Positions 14,554 through 22,711 of a DNA stretch of 24,127 nucleotides are shown in pieces. Within the stretch, counting starts at the first letter, position 1, and each line of letters begins with the position of its first letter. Origin of the DNA: RGDT01 sp964630925 (GTDB lineage Bacteria; Planctomycetota; Planctomycetia; Gemmatales; Gemmataceae); contig CAZVZK010000153.1 of assembly GCA_964630925.1 (NCBI GenBank), forward strand, positions 1-24,127. Reading direction: 5' to 3'. A program made the position numbers and the translations under genes. Under the pieces are notes generated by a model. It worked only from the letters and a program-made list of their open reading frames with translations. It was not told where the DNA came from and searched no databases.

Positions 14554-17517
14554 TCACGGCACCGACAGCAACAGCGCCGCCGGGAAGTGCCCCAGCAGCG
14601 CCCCCGCCGGCAGGGCCGCCCCCTCGGCCAGCGTCTCCCCCGTGAGGGCGTCGCGCCACCGCAGGCCCGCGAGCCCCTCCGGCAGCCGGACCTCGGTTTC
14701 CGCCCAAACACCCGGCCCCAGCGGCAGCCCGTCCCCGTCCAGCGGCATCCGGGCCAGGAGACGCGGCACCGCCACGACGGCCCGCCTGTCACCCTGCTCC
14801 CGCGCGAACGCGAACAGGTGCCCCGCGTGCCGCCCCGTCACCTCAAGCGGGGTGTAGCCGCCGGACGAGAACAGCCCAGCGTTCTCGCGCCGCGCCGCCA
14901 GGGCACGCCAGGTCAGGTACAGCTTCGCCCGCCCGTCCTCCAGCGAGTTGGCCAGCTCATTTGCCAGCCCGCGAGCGTCCCGTGCGTCTTGAAGCCCACA
15001 CAGCATCCGCTGACGGAGCCCGTAATCGACCGGCCGACGGTTATCGGGGTCGACGAGGCTGAAGTCCCACAGCTCCGTCCCCTGGTACGTGTCCGGCACG
15101 CCCGGCCCCGTCAGACGCAGCAGCGTCTGCGCCAGCGAATTGAGAAGCCCCAGCCGGCCCACCCGACCCTGGAAGGCGCGGAAGTCGGCCAGGAACGCCG
15201 AGCCATCGCCCAGGATCGCCGCGACGAAGTCGCGCACGGCGCGGACGTACTCGGCATCCTGATTGACCCAGCTCGTGTGGACCTTCGCCTCGAACAGCGC
15301 CTTCGTCATGTAGTCCTGGATCCGCCCCACGAAGCCACCCATCCTTTCCGCCGATGGCTCCACCAGCGGCCACGCCCCCACCAGCGTCTGATACAGCAGG
15401 TACTCCTCGTTCGGGTCCGGCGCGGTGCGGCCTTCGACCTCCCGGCGGTGGGCCGCGTTCAGCCTGCCCCAGCGGGTGATGGCCTCGCCCCACTCGTCCG
15501 GCATCTCCGACAGCACGTTGATGCGGGCACGCACGTCCTCGCCGCGCTTCGTGTCGTGCGTGGACAGCGGCGTCAGCGCGTGCGGCGACCGCGTCCGCCG
15601 GGCAGCGTGGAAGGCGTGCAGCGTCTCCGGTGACACCCCGAATCGTGTCGGCTCCCCCCCCACCTCGTTCAGGGAGGCAAGCCGGTTGTAGACGTAGAAC
15701 GCCGTGTCCTCGACGCCCTTGGCCATCACCGGCGCCGTGACCTGCTGGAATTTGCCGGCGAACCGCCGCCGCTCGGCGTGGGCCTCCGCGTCACCGGGCT
15801 GGGGGTCTTCGAGCAGGATGGAGCGGATGAACTGAAATACCGCACGGCTCAGGTGCGGGTTGCGGGCCGCCGCCCGCCGCACCGCGGCCTCGATGTGCCG
15901 CCGGTCCGCCTCGTCCAGCGGCCCCTCCCCGGTGATATACGGGCGGTACACCGGGAAGCACGCGATCACCTCGCGCAGCCCGCCCCTCAGCCGGTTGAAG
16001 GTCAGGTCGCGCGAGCGCCGGCTCTTCTGCGCCAGCCGGTCGAGCTGGTGCGCCAGCATGTGCAGCTCGCTCGACAGCGACGCGCGGAGGATGAGCTGCT
16101 TCCCACGGTACGCCACCTCCGCGAACCGCGGGCTGTCCTGCACCCAGTCGTTGTACAGCCGCGTGAACGCCCCCTGCCCCGCCGGGCTCACGAACAGGCC
16201 GTTGAGCATGTTCAGGGCCTCGTACCCGCTCGTCCCGTGGCACGCCCACCCCTCCGGGCAGCCCCGCTCGTCCCCCGCCAGGATCTTCTCCGCCACCACG
16301 TACAGCGGCCTGGGCTCCGCCAGCCGCGCCGACGCCTCCGCCCACGCCTCCGCCGGCAGCCCGGCCTCGTCGAACAGACGCCGAGCCCGGGCACGGACGT
16401 ACCCCTCCTGCAGACGGCGGAAGTACCCCGCCGGGTCGTACAGCCCGTCGGGGTGGTCGATACGCAGCCCGTGCACCCGCCCCTCGGCCAGGAGGTCGAA
16501 CACCAGCGTGTGGGCCGCGTCGAACACCTCCTCGCGCTCCATGCTCAACGCCGCGAGGTCGTTCACGTCGAAGAACCGCCGGTAGTTGATCTCGTCCGAC
16601 GCCACACGCCAGTCGGCCAGCCGGTAGCACTGGTGGTCGAGCAGGTCGTGCAGGTGGTCGAAACTCCGTGGGTCGCCCGGCATCCCGTTGAAATGTTCGA
16701 CGCTCCGCCCGATGTGGGCGAGGACCTGGGGCGACACCTCGCACAGGTGCGCCAGCCGCCGCTTGATCACCTCCTTCTCACGCTGCCGCTCGGCCACCCG
16801 CGCCGGCTCCCGCTCCAGGCGGTCCGGCAGGTTGCGGATCGCCGTCAGGATGCTGTGGTACTCCGCCAGCGCCGGCGACTCCGGGCCCAGCTCCGCCCCC
16901 AGCCCCTCGGCGGCGTGGCCCAGAGGCCTCGCGTAGGTGCGCGGCGCCACCGGGAACGAATGCTCGTGGTAGTGGATCGTGAACGCCCCGGCGGCGAAGC
17001 CCAGACGCAGCCGCCCCCCCTCCAACGCCTCGCCGTACGACTCCCCCAGCCGCGGCAGCAGCACCTTGCCGTGCAGCTCGGGGCGGTGCGAGGCGTCCCA
17101 GGCGATGTCGAAGTGCCCCGCGTGCCGCGCCGCCGGGCCGTTCTCCAGCACGTCGTTCCACCAGGCGTTGTCGTTCGTCCCCACCCCCATGTGGTTCGGC
17201 ACCACGTCGAGGATCAGGCCCATCCCACGCCCGCGCAGGGCGTCCGCCCAGGCGTCGAAGTCCTCCCGCGTGCCCAGCTCCGGGTTGAGGCACGAGTGGT
17301 CGATGATGTCGTACCCGTGCGTGCTGCCCGGCCGCGCACGCAGGATCGGCGAGGCGTAGGCGTGCGTGACCCCCAGCGCGTGCAGGTATGGCACGATCTC
17401 CAGCGCGTCGCGGAAGGTGAACCCGGCGTGGAATTGGAGCCGGTACGTCGCCTCGGGCCGCCCGCCCGCCGTCAGGGCCGCCTCGGCCCCGCGCAAGAAA
17501 TCCTCGACACTCGACAT
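14554..17517 (-). CDS. treY: Malto-oligosyltrehalose synthase (TreY)
   Basis: This 987-residue GH13 enzyme isomerises the reducing-end alpha-1,4 bond of maltodextrins to an alpha,alpha-1,1 bond, giving maltooligosyl-trehalose in the cytoplasm. All conserved regions are present: 'YRLQFHAGFTF' (25-35), 'DVVPNHMG' (104-111), 'LRIDHPDGLYDP' (351-362, nucleophile Asp354), 'YVVAEKILAG' (406-415, acid Glu410), 'GTSGYE' (428-433) and 'STHDTKRGEDVR' (652-663, stabilising Asp655). The ATG at 17517 is preferred because GGAAGGG lies 9 bp upstream. A GTG at 17550 is possible. The length is at the long end for TreY, which ranges from roughly 700 to 1,000. It is divergent from treZ, whose enzyme uses its product. 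A long plus-strand frame opposite it (from 15778) is only a GC-driven shadow continuous with treZ. Confidence 0.96.
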   Translation of the reverse strand: MSSVEDFLRGAEAALTAGGRPEATYRLQFHAGFTFRDALEIVPYLHALGVTHAYASPILRARPGSTHGYDIIDHSCLNPELGTREDFDAWADALRGRGMGLILDVVPNHMGVGTNDNAWWNDVLENGPAARHAGHFDIAWDASHRPELHGKVLLPRLGESYGEALEGGRLRLGFAAGAFTIHYHEHSFPVAPRTYARPLGHAAEGLGAELGPESPALAEYHSILTAIRNLPDRLEREPARVAERQREKEVIKRRLAHLCEVSPQVLAHIGRSVEHFNGMPGDPRSFDHLHDLLDHQCYRLADWRVASDEINYRRFFDVNDLAALSMEREEVFDAAHTLVFDLLAEGRVHGLRIDHPDGLYDPAGYFRRLQEGYVRARARRLFDEAGLPAEAWAEASARLAEPRPLYVVAEKILAGDERGCPEGWACHGTSGYEALNMLNGLFVSPAGQGAFTRLYNDWVQDSPRFAEVAYRGKQLILRASLSSELHMLAHQLDRLAQKSRRSRDLTFNRLRGGLREVIACFPVYRPYITGEGPLDEADRRHIEAAVRRAAARNPHLSRAVFQFIRSILLEDPQPGDAEAHAERRRFAGKFQQVTAPVMAKGVEDTAFYVYNRLASLNEVGGEPTRFGVSPETLHAFHAARRTRSPHALTPLSTHDTKRGEDVRARINVLSEMPDEWGEAITRWGRLNAAHRREVEGRTAPDPNEEYLLYQTLVGAWPLVEPSAERMGGFVGRIQDYMTKALFEAKVHTSWVNQDAEYVRAVRDFVAAILGDGSAFLADFRAFQGRVGRLGLLNSLAQTLLRLTGPGVPDTYQGTELWDFSLVDPDNRRPVDYGLRQRMLCGLQDARDARGLANELANSLEDGRAKLYLTWRALAARRENAGLFSSGGYTPLEVTGRHAGHLFAFAREQGDRRAVVAVPRLLARMPLDGDGLPLGPGVWAETEVRLPEGLAGLRWRDALTGETLAEGAALPAGALLGHFPAALLLSVP

Positions 17518-17649
17518 GGATGGGATCCCTTCCGGTACGCTCACTCCCACGGGTCCACGCCACCCATGCGCGTTTCATGCCAATCGGTTCGGGCACGCCG
17601 CTTGCTGTGGGGAGCGCGGGCACCGAATGGCCACGGAGGATCGGGCGGG
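17518..17649. promoter_or_regulatory. Divergent treY/treZ control region
   Basis: These 132 bp separate the treY and treZ starts and must contain both start signals. The plus-strand Shine-Dalgarno GGAGGA (17635-17640) serves treZ, and GGAAGGG on the minus strand serves treY. I see no clear promoter boxes or operator palindrome, so shared regulation is inferred from arrangement only. Confidence 0.4.
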
Positions 17650-19509
17650 ATGAAGGAGCAGCGTCGGCTACCCGTCGGGGCGGAAGTCATGGACGGGGGC
17701 ACCCATTTCCGCGTCTGGGCGCCGCGCGCCCGCCACGTCGAGGTCGCCCCCGAAGACGCCGGCCCACAGGCCCTCACGCCCGAGGGGGGCGGGTACTTCT
17801 CCGGCCTGCTGGCCGTGGGGCCAGGCACACGCTACCGATTCCGGCTCGACGGGGGCGAGACGGCCTACCCCGACCCCGCCTCTCGCTTCCAGCCGGATGG
17901 GCCACACGGGCCCTCCGAGGTCATCGACCCCCGACCCTTCCCCTGGACCGATTCCGCCTGGCGCGGCTCCGGGCCGCGCGGCCAGGTGGTCTACGAGATG
18001 CACATCGGCACCTTCACCGCTGAGGGCACCTGGGCCGCCGCCGCCCGCGAACTGCCCGCCCTGGCCGACCTCGGGATCACCATCCTGGAGGTGATGCCCG
18101 TCGCCGACTTCCCCGGCTCCTTCGGCTGGGGCTACGACGGCGTCAACCTCTTCGCCCCCACCCGCCTCTACGGCCGCCCCGATGATTTCCGCGCCTTCGT
18201 GGACCGCGCCCACGCACTCGGCATGGGCGTCATCCTCGACGTGGTCTACAATCACATCGGCCCCGACGGCAACTACCTCAAGCCCTTCAGCGAGGCCTAC
18301 TTCACCAACCGCTACAAGAACGAGTGGGGCGAGGCCCTCAACTTCGACGGCGACGACGCCGGCCCCTCCCGCGAATTCTTCATCGCGAACGCCGGCTACT
18401 GGATCGACGAGTTCCACCTCGACGGCCTGCGCCTCGACGCGACGCAGCAGGTCTTCGACGCCTCCGCCGAACACGTCCTGGCCGCCATCACCCGGAGGGC
18501 CCGCGCGGCGGCCCGTGGACGCGCCACCTTCCTCGTCGCCGAGAACGAGCCGCAGCACACCTGGCTCGTCCGCGGCCTGGAGAAGGGCGGGTACGGCATC
18601 GACGCCCTGTGGAACGACGACCTCCACCACAGCGCCCACGTCGCCCTCACCGGGCACAACGAGGCGTATTACACCGACTACCTCGGCTCCCCGCAGGAGC
18701 TGATCTCCGCCATGAAGTGGGGCTACCTCTTCCAGGGGCAGCGCTACAAGTGGCAGAAGGCCCGGCGCGGGACGCCCGCCCTCGACCTGCCCCCCACCTG
18801 CTTCGTCACCTTCCTCCAGAACCACGACCAGGTCGCCAACTCGGGCCGCGGCCTGCGTGTCCACGCCCTCACCAGCCCCGGACGCCTGCGGGCCATGACG
18901 GCGCTGATCCTCCTCGGCCCCGGCACGCCTATGCTGTTCCAGGGCCAGGAATTCGCGTCCTCCGCCCCCTTCTTCTACTTCGCCGACCACAACCCCGAGC
19001 TGGCGCCGCTCGTCGCCAAGGGCCGGCGCGAGTTCCTCAAGCAATTCCCCAGCCTCGCCCTCGCGGAGGTCCAGGGCCGGGTCCCCGACCCCGCGGACCG
19101 CCACACGTTCGAACGCTGCAAGCTCGACCACTCCGAGCGGGGACGCCACCGCGAGGCCCACGCCCTGCACCGCGACCTGTTGCACCTCCGCCGCGACGAC
19201 CCCGCCTTCCGCGCCCAGCGGCAACGTGGCATCGACGGCGCCGTCCTGTCCCCGTCCGCGCTCGTGCTGCGGTTCTTCGACGAGCAGGGCGACCGGCTGC
19301 TGATCGTCAACCTGGGCCGTGACCTGAACCTCGACCCCGCCCCCGAGCCCTTGCTCGCCCCTCCCGAGGGGCAGGCCTGGCGCCTGCTGTGGTCGAGCGA
19401 GGCGTACGCCTACGGCGGGTGTGGGACGCCGACGCCGGAGGGCGATTTCAACTGGCGCATCCCCGGCGAGTGTACGCTGGTGATGGCCCCGGCCAACGAG
19501 GAGGGCTGA
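17650..19509 (+). CDS. treZ: Malto-oligosyltrehalose trehalohydrolase (TreZ)
   Basis: This 619-residue GH13 enzyme releases free trehalose from maltooligosyl-trehalose made by TreY. The N-terminal CBM48-like domain begins with 'GTHFRVWAPRARHVEV' (17-32). The catalytic barrel shows 'VYEMHIGTFT' (114-123), 'DVVYNHIGPDGNY' (197-209), 'LRLDATQ' (260-266, nucleophile Asp263), 'FLVAENEPQ' (294-302, acid Glu298) and 'FLQNHDQVANS' (388-398, Asp393). The length fits the family. The true start is the ATG at 17650 after GGAGGA, because the open frame upstream is antisense to treY. It is followed after 2 bp by the debranching-enzyme gene and is surely cotranscribed with it. Confidence 0.96.
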   Translation: MKEQRRLPVGAEVMDGGTHFRVWAPRARHVEVAPEDAGPQALTPEGGGYFSGLLAVGPGTRYRFRLDGGETAYPDPASRFQPDGPHGPSEVIDPRPFPWTDSAWRGSGPRGQVVYEMHIGTFTAEGTWAAAARELPALADLGITILEVMPVADFPGSFGWGYDGVNLFAPTRLYGRPDDFRAFVDRAHALGMGVILDVVYNHIGPDGNYLKPFSEAYFTNRYKNEWGEALNFDGDDAGPSREFFIANAGYWIDEFHLDGLRLDATQQVFDASAEHVLAAITRRARAAARGRATFLVAENEPQHTWLVRGLEKGGYGIDALWNDDLHHSAHVALTGHNEAYYTDYLGSPQELISAMKWGYLFQGQRYKWQKARRGTPALDLPPTCFVTFLQNHDQVANSGRGLRVHALTSPGRLRAMTALILLGPGTPMLFQGQEFASSAPFFYFADHNPELAPLVAKGRREFLKQFPSLALAEVQGRVPDPADRHTFERCKLDHSERGRHREAHALHRDLLHLRRDDPAFRAQRQRGIDGAVLSPSALVLRFFDEQGDRLLIVNLGRDLNLDPAPEPLLAPPEGQAWRLLWSSEAYAYGGCGTPTPEGDFNWRIPGECTLVMAPANEEG

Positions 19510-19511
19510 CC

Positions 19512-21578
19512 ATGGATGACTGGGTGATGCGCGTCCCCTATGCAGCGGCCGAGGGCGCCGCCAAGGGCCCCGACGCGGAGCCGTTCCTCTCCCGCGAGTG
19601 GCTGGTGACGAACGGCCTGGGCGGATACGCCTCGGGCACCGTGGGCGGCGTCGCCTCGCGGCGTTACCACGGCCTCCTCATCGCCGCCCTGCCCGCGCCC
19701 CTCGGCCGCCGCAGCATGCTCAACCACCTCTCCGAGCTGCTCCGCTTCCCCGACGGGGCCACGGCCCTGATCGGCGGCGAGGAGCGCGTGGGCGGCCACC
19801 TCGACCTGCACGGCGCCGACCGCCTCACCGAGTTCCGCCTCGACATGGGCCTGCCCGTGTGGCGCTACGAGCTGAACGGCTTCGTGCTCGAGAAACGCGT
19901 CCTCCTGCCCCACCTGCAGAACACCGTCCACGTCAACTACAGGCTCCTCGCCGGCGCCGGCCCGATCCGCCTCAAGCTGCGCCCGTCGATCCACTTCCGC
20001 TCGCACGACGCCTCGGTGAGCGAGGCCCACTCCGGCCCCTACAGCGTGTTGGCCCAGGACTGCCGGTATGAGGTGACGGACGGACGCCGCGACCCTCCCA
20101 CCCCCGCCCTGAAACTCCACCTGCACGGCCAGCGCCCCGCCTTCACCCTCGACGGCAAAAAATTCGACGACCTCTTCTACCGCGTCGAGGAGAGCCGCGG
20201 CTACGACTTCACCGGCGGCCTGTGGAGCCCCGGCTACTTCCGCGTGGACCTCGCCGCCGGCCAGGACGCCACCCTCATCGCCTCCACCGAGGGATGGGAG
20301 ACCGTCCTGGCCCTCACCCCCGCCCAGGCGTTCGAGGCCGAGTGCGAACGCCGCCAACGCCTGATCGCCGCTGCCCACCCCGCCGCCCGCAAGGGGCCGG
20401 CACGCGAGCTGGTCCTCGCCGCCGACCAGTTCCTCATCACCCCCGCCGGCCGCGTCGAGGACGCCGCCCGCGCCCGCGCCGCCGGCGACGAGATCCGCAC
20501 CGTCATCGCCGGCTACCACTGGTTCACCGACTGGGGCCGCGACACCATGATCAGCCTCGAAGGGCTGACCCTCACCACGGGGAGGCACGCCGAGGCCGGC
20601 TACATCCTCCGCAGCTTCGCCCACTACGTCCGCGACGGCCTGATCCCGAACTACTTCCCCGAGGGCGAAAAAGAAGGCGTCTACCATACCGCCGACGCCA
20701 GCCTGTGGTTCTTCCACGCCCTGGCACGCTACCTCGCCGTCACCGGCGACCGCCTCACGCTGCGCCACATCCTCCCCAGGCTCCACGAGATCATCTCGCG
20801 CCACCTCCAGGGCACACGCTTCGGCATCGGCGTGGACCCCGCCGACGGCCTCCTCCGCCAAGGCGCCCCCGGATACCAGCTCACCTGGATGGACGCCAAG
20901 GTCGGCGACTGGGTCGTTACGCCACGCCGCGGCAAGGCCGTCGAGATCAACGCCCTGTGGTACAACGCCCTCCGCCTCCTCGAGGGCTGGGTCCGCCAGG
21001 AGGAGGGCGACGGACACGCCGCCCGCCTTGCCAGCCAGGCCGAGCAGTCCCGCGAGTCGTTCAACCGCCGCTTCTGGAATGACAACACGGGCCACCTGTT
21101 CGACATCGTCGATGGCGAACAAGGCGACGACCCCGCCTGCCGCCCCAACCAGATCCTCGCCCTCTCCCTCGATCACGCCGTGCTGGACCGTTCTCGTTGG
21201 GAAGACGTGGTGTCAAAGGTGCGCGAGAGGCTGCTCACACCCTACGGTTTGCGCACGCTGGCGCCCGGGCACGCGGACTACAAGGCAAAATACTACGGCG
21301 ACCTCCGCGCCCGCGACGCCGCCTACCACCAGGGCACGGTGTGGGCCTGGCTGATCGGCCCGTTCATCGATGCCTGGCTCCGCGTTCACCCCGAGGACAG
21401 CAAGGGCGCGTTGACGATGTTGGAGGGCTTCATCGGCCACCTCGGCGAGGCGTGCATCGGCTCGATCAGCGAGATCTTCGACGCCGAGGGGGCATTCACC
21501 CCGCGCGGCTGCGTCGCGCAGGCCTGGAGCGTCGCCGAGGTCCTACGTTGCTGGGCGAAGACGGCCCCGGAATCCTGA
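19512..21578 (+). CDS. Archaeal/bacterial-type glycogen debranching enzyme (amylo-alpha-1,6-glucosidase, GH133)
   Basis: This 688-residue protein has a GGAGGG Shine-Dalgarno site 6 bp before its ATG, overlapping the treZ end. The N-terminal GDE domain shows the hallmark 'TNGLGGYASGTVGG' (33-46) followed by 'SRRYHGLL' (49-56). The C-terminal (alpha/alpha)6 domain has 'HWFTDWGRDTMIS' (336-348) and 'SISEIFD' (651-657), in which Asp344 and Glu654 are the likely catalytic pair. It removes the alpha-1,6 glucosyl stub of glycogen as free glucose, which fits the sugar kinase gene that follows 28 bp later. The operon treZ, debranching enzyme, kinase is suggested by spacing. It differs from GlgX, the second debranching enzyme of this locus, in fold and mechanism. 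Confidence 0.93.
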   Translation: MDDWVMRVPYAAAEGAAKGPDAEPFLSREWLVTNGLGGYASGTVGGVASRRYHGLLIAALPAPLGRRSMLNHLSELLRFPDGATALIGGEERVGGHLDLHGADRLTEFRLDMGLPVWRYELNGFVLEKRVLLPHLQNTVHVNYRLLAGAGPIRLKLRPSIHFRSHDASVSEAHSGPYSVLAQDCRYEVTDGRRDPPTPALKLHLHGQRPAFTLDGKKFDDLFYRVEESRGYDFTGGLWSPGYFRVDLAAGQDATLIASTEGWETVLALTPAQAFEAECERRQRLIAAAHPAARKGPARELVLAADQFLITPAGRVEDAARARAAGDEIRTVIAGYHWFTDWGRDTMISLEGLTLTTGRHAEAGYILRSFAHYVRDGLIPNYFPEGEKEGVYHTADASLWFFHALARYLAVTGDRLTLRHILPRLHEIISRHLQGTRFGIGVDPADGLLRQGAPGYQLTWMDAKVGDWVVTPRRGKAVEINALWYNALRLLEGWVRQEEGDGHAARLASQAEQSRESFNRRFWNDNTGHLFDIVDGEQGDDPACRPNQILALSLDHAVLDRSRWEDVVSKVRERLLTPYGLRTLAPGHADYKAKYYGDLRARDAAYHQGTVWAWLIGPFIDAWLRVHPEDSKGALTMLEGFIGHLGEACIGSISEIFDAEGAFTPRGCVAQAWSVAEVLRCWAKTAPES

Positions 21579-21606
21579 CCGGACACCCAAGAACAGGAGG
21601 CCTACG

Positions 21607-22536
21607 TTGACCACCCCACCCGCCGACGCCGCGCCTGAACCGCCCGCCCCCCCGAGCGGCCCCGCGCCGGTGCTGACCATCGATGTCGGGGCCTCCGCCC
21701 CCGTTCCCGCCCACCCCGTGCCGCAGCCCGCGCCGCCGCCGGAGCCGGCCCCCGCGGAACCGGCCCAGGCGCAGGCGCCCGCCGAACCGCTCGACGAGAA
21801 GAAGACCCACCGGCCCATCCTCGTCATCGACATCGGCGGGACGAAGGTGAAGATCCTGGCCACGGGGCAGACTGAGCCACGCAAGGCGCCCTCGGGCAAG
21901 GGCTTCACGCCGGCACGCCTCGTCGAGGCCGTCCGCGAGCTGGCCGACGGCTGGGACTACGAGGCCATCTCCATCGGCTACCCCGGCCTGGTGGGCGGCA
22001 ACGGCCCGCGCGCGGAGCCCGGCAATCTGGGCGCCGGGTGGGTCGGCTTCGATTTCGCCGCCGCCTTCGGCATGCCGGTCAAGATGGTCAACGACGCCGC
22101 CATGCAGGCCCTCGGGAGCTACGAGGGCGGGCGCATGCTGTTCCTGGGGCTGGGGACGGGGCTGGGGTCGGCCCTGATCACCGGCAACTTCATCGTCCCG
22201 CTGGAGCTGGGCCGCCTGCGCTTCGACGGCGAACGCACCTACGGCGAGGTTCTGGGCCGCAAGGGCATGGAGCGTCTGGGCAAGACGGCCTGGCGCGAGG
22301 CGGTCAATCAGGCGGTGACGGCCCTCATGGGCGCGTTCGTGGTCGATTACGCGGTGATCGGCGGCGGCAACGCCAAGCACGTCAAGAACCTGCCGCCGGG
22401 GGCGCGGATGGGCCACAACCTGACGGCGTTCCGCGGCGGGATCCGCCTGTGGGCCGTCGAGGACGTGTGGGTTCTGGCCGCCATCGGCGGCGAGTCGGGC
22501 CAGCCGACCGCCGGCGAGGCCCTGCGGATGCTCTAG
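21607..22536 (+). CDS. ROK-family kinase, polyphosphate-glucokinase-like, with Pro/Ala-rich N-terminal tail
   Basis: This 309-residue protein starts at a TTG 6 bp after AGGAGG (21595-21600). The sugar-kinase core begins near residue 70: 'LVIDIGGTKVKILATG' (72-87, phosphate loop), 'ISIGYPGLV' (121-129), 'NLGAGWVGFDF' (140-150), 'VNDAAMQALGSY' (161-172, catalytic Asp163) and 'LFLGLGTGLGSALI' (178-191). It matches the polyphosphate/ATP glucokinase branch of ROK, which makes glucose 6-phosphate. Two things are odd. There is a tail of about 66 residues, Pro/Ala-rich, that the family lacks and that contains a 'VLTIDVG' echo of the phosphate loop. Also, 'ELGRL' stands where ROK enzymes usually have E-x-G-H, so Arg203 replaces His. 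The choice of polyphosphate over ATP is not proven by sequence. Confidence 0.85.
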   Translation: MTTPPADAAPEPPAPPSGPAPVLTIDVGASAPVPAHPVPQPAPPPEPAPAEPAQAQAPAEPLDEKKTHRPILVIDIGGTKVKILATGQTEPRKAPSGKGFTPARLVEAVRELADGWDYEAISIGYPGLVGGNGPRAEPGNLGAGWVGFDFAAAFGMPVKMVNDAAMQALGSYEGGRMLFLGLGTGLGSALITGNFIVPLELGRLRFDGERTYGEVLGRKGMERLGKTAWREAVNQAVTALMGAFVVDYAVIGGGNAKHVKNLPPGARMGHNLTAFRGGIRLWAVEDVWVLAAIGGESGQPTAGEALRML

Positions 22537-22541
22537 AAGTC

Positions 22542-22701
22542 AGAGGATTCACCACAGAAGCACAGAGGACACAGAGAAGAGGAAGAGTTAGAAGACAATC
22601 AGATTTTTAGAAGACAAAAGCCCAGAATTCTTTTATCCATCCGCTTGTCTTCTCTGCGTTTCCTCTGTGTCTCTGTTCTGTGCCTCTGTGGTGAATCCTC
22701 T
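22542..22701. repeat. 160-bp imperfect palindrome of 'CACAGAG' type
   Basis: The ends are perfectly inverted for 17 bp (AGAGGATTCACCACAGA at 22542-22558 against 22685-22701). After one mismatch, seven more bases pair. The arms then go on as related purine-rich CACAGAG-type repeats with small indels. TTAGAAGACAA occurs twice as a direct repeat (22588-22598 and 22607-22617). The stretch is far more AT-rich than its surroundings and contains no gene. It lies between the convergent kinase and glgX ends, where it could act as a transcription stop. Similar 'ACCACAGAGGCACAGAG' repeats are familiar from planctomycete, acidobacterial and verrucomicrobial genomes. Confidence 0.75.
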
Positions 22702-22711
22702 CTTCGGCGGC

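Noticed and set aside
15778..17649. Plus-strand open frame of over 600 codons opposite treY, continuous with treZ
   Set aside because: It is antisense to a fully conserved treY, is rich in Arg/Pro/Val/Gln from GC-driven codons, and treZ has its own Shine-Dalgarno site and start at 17650.
19410..21176. 588-codon minus-strand frame opposite the debranching enzyme gene
   Set aside because: It is Gly/Ala/Val/Asp-rich shadow translation of a recognisable GH133 gene, with no domain of its own.
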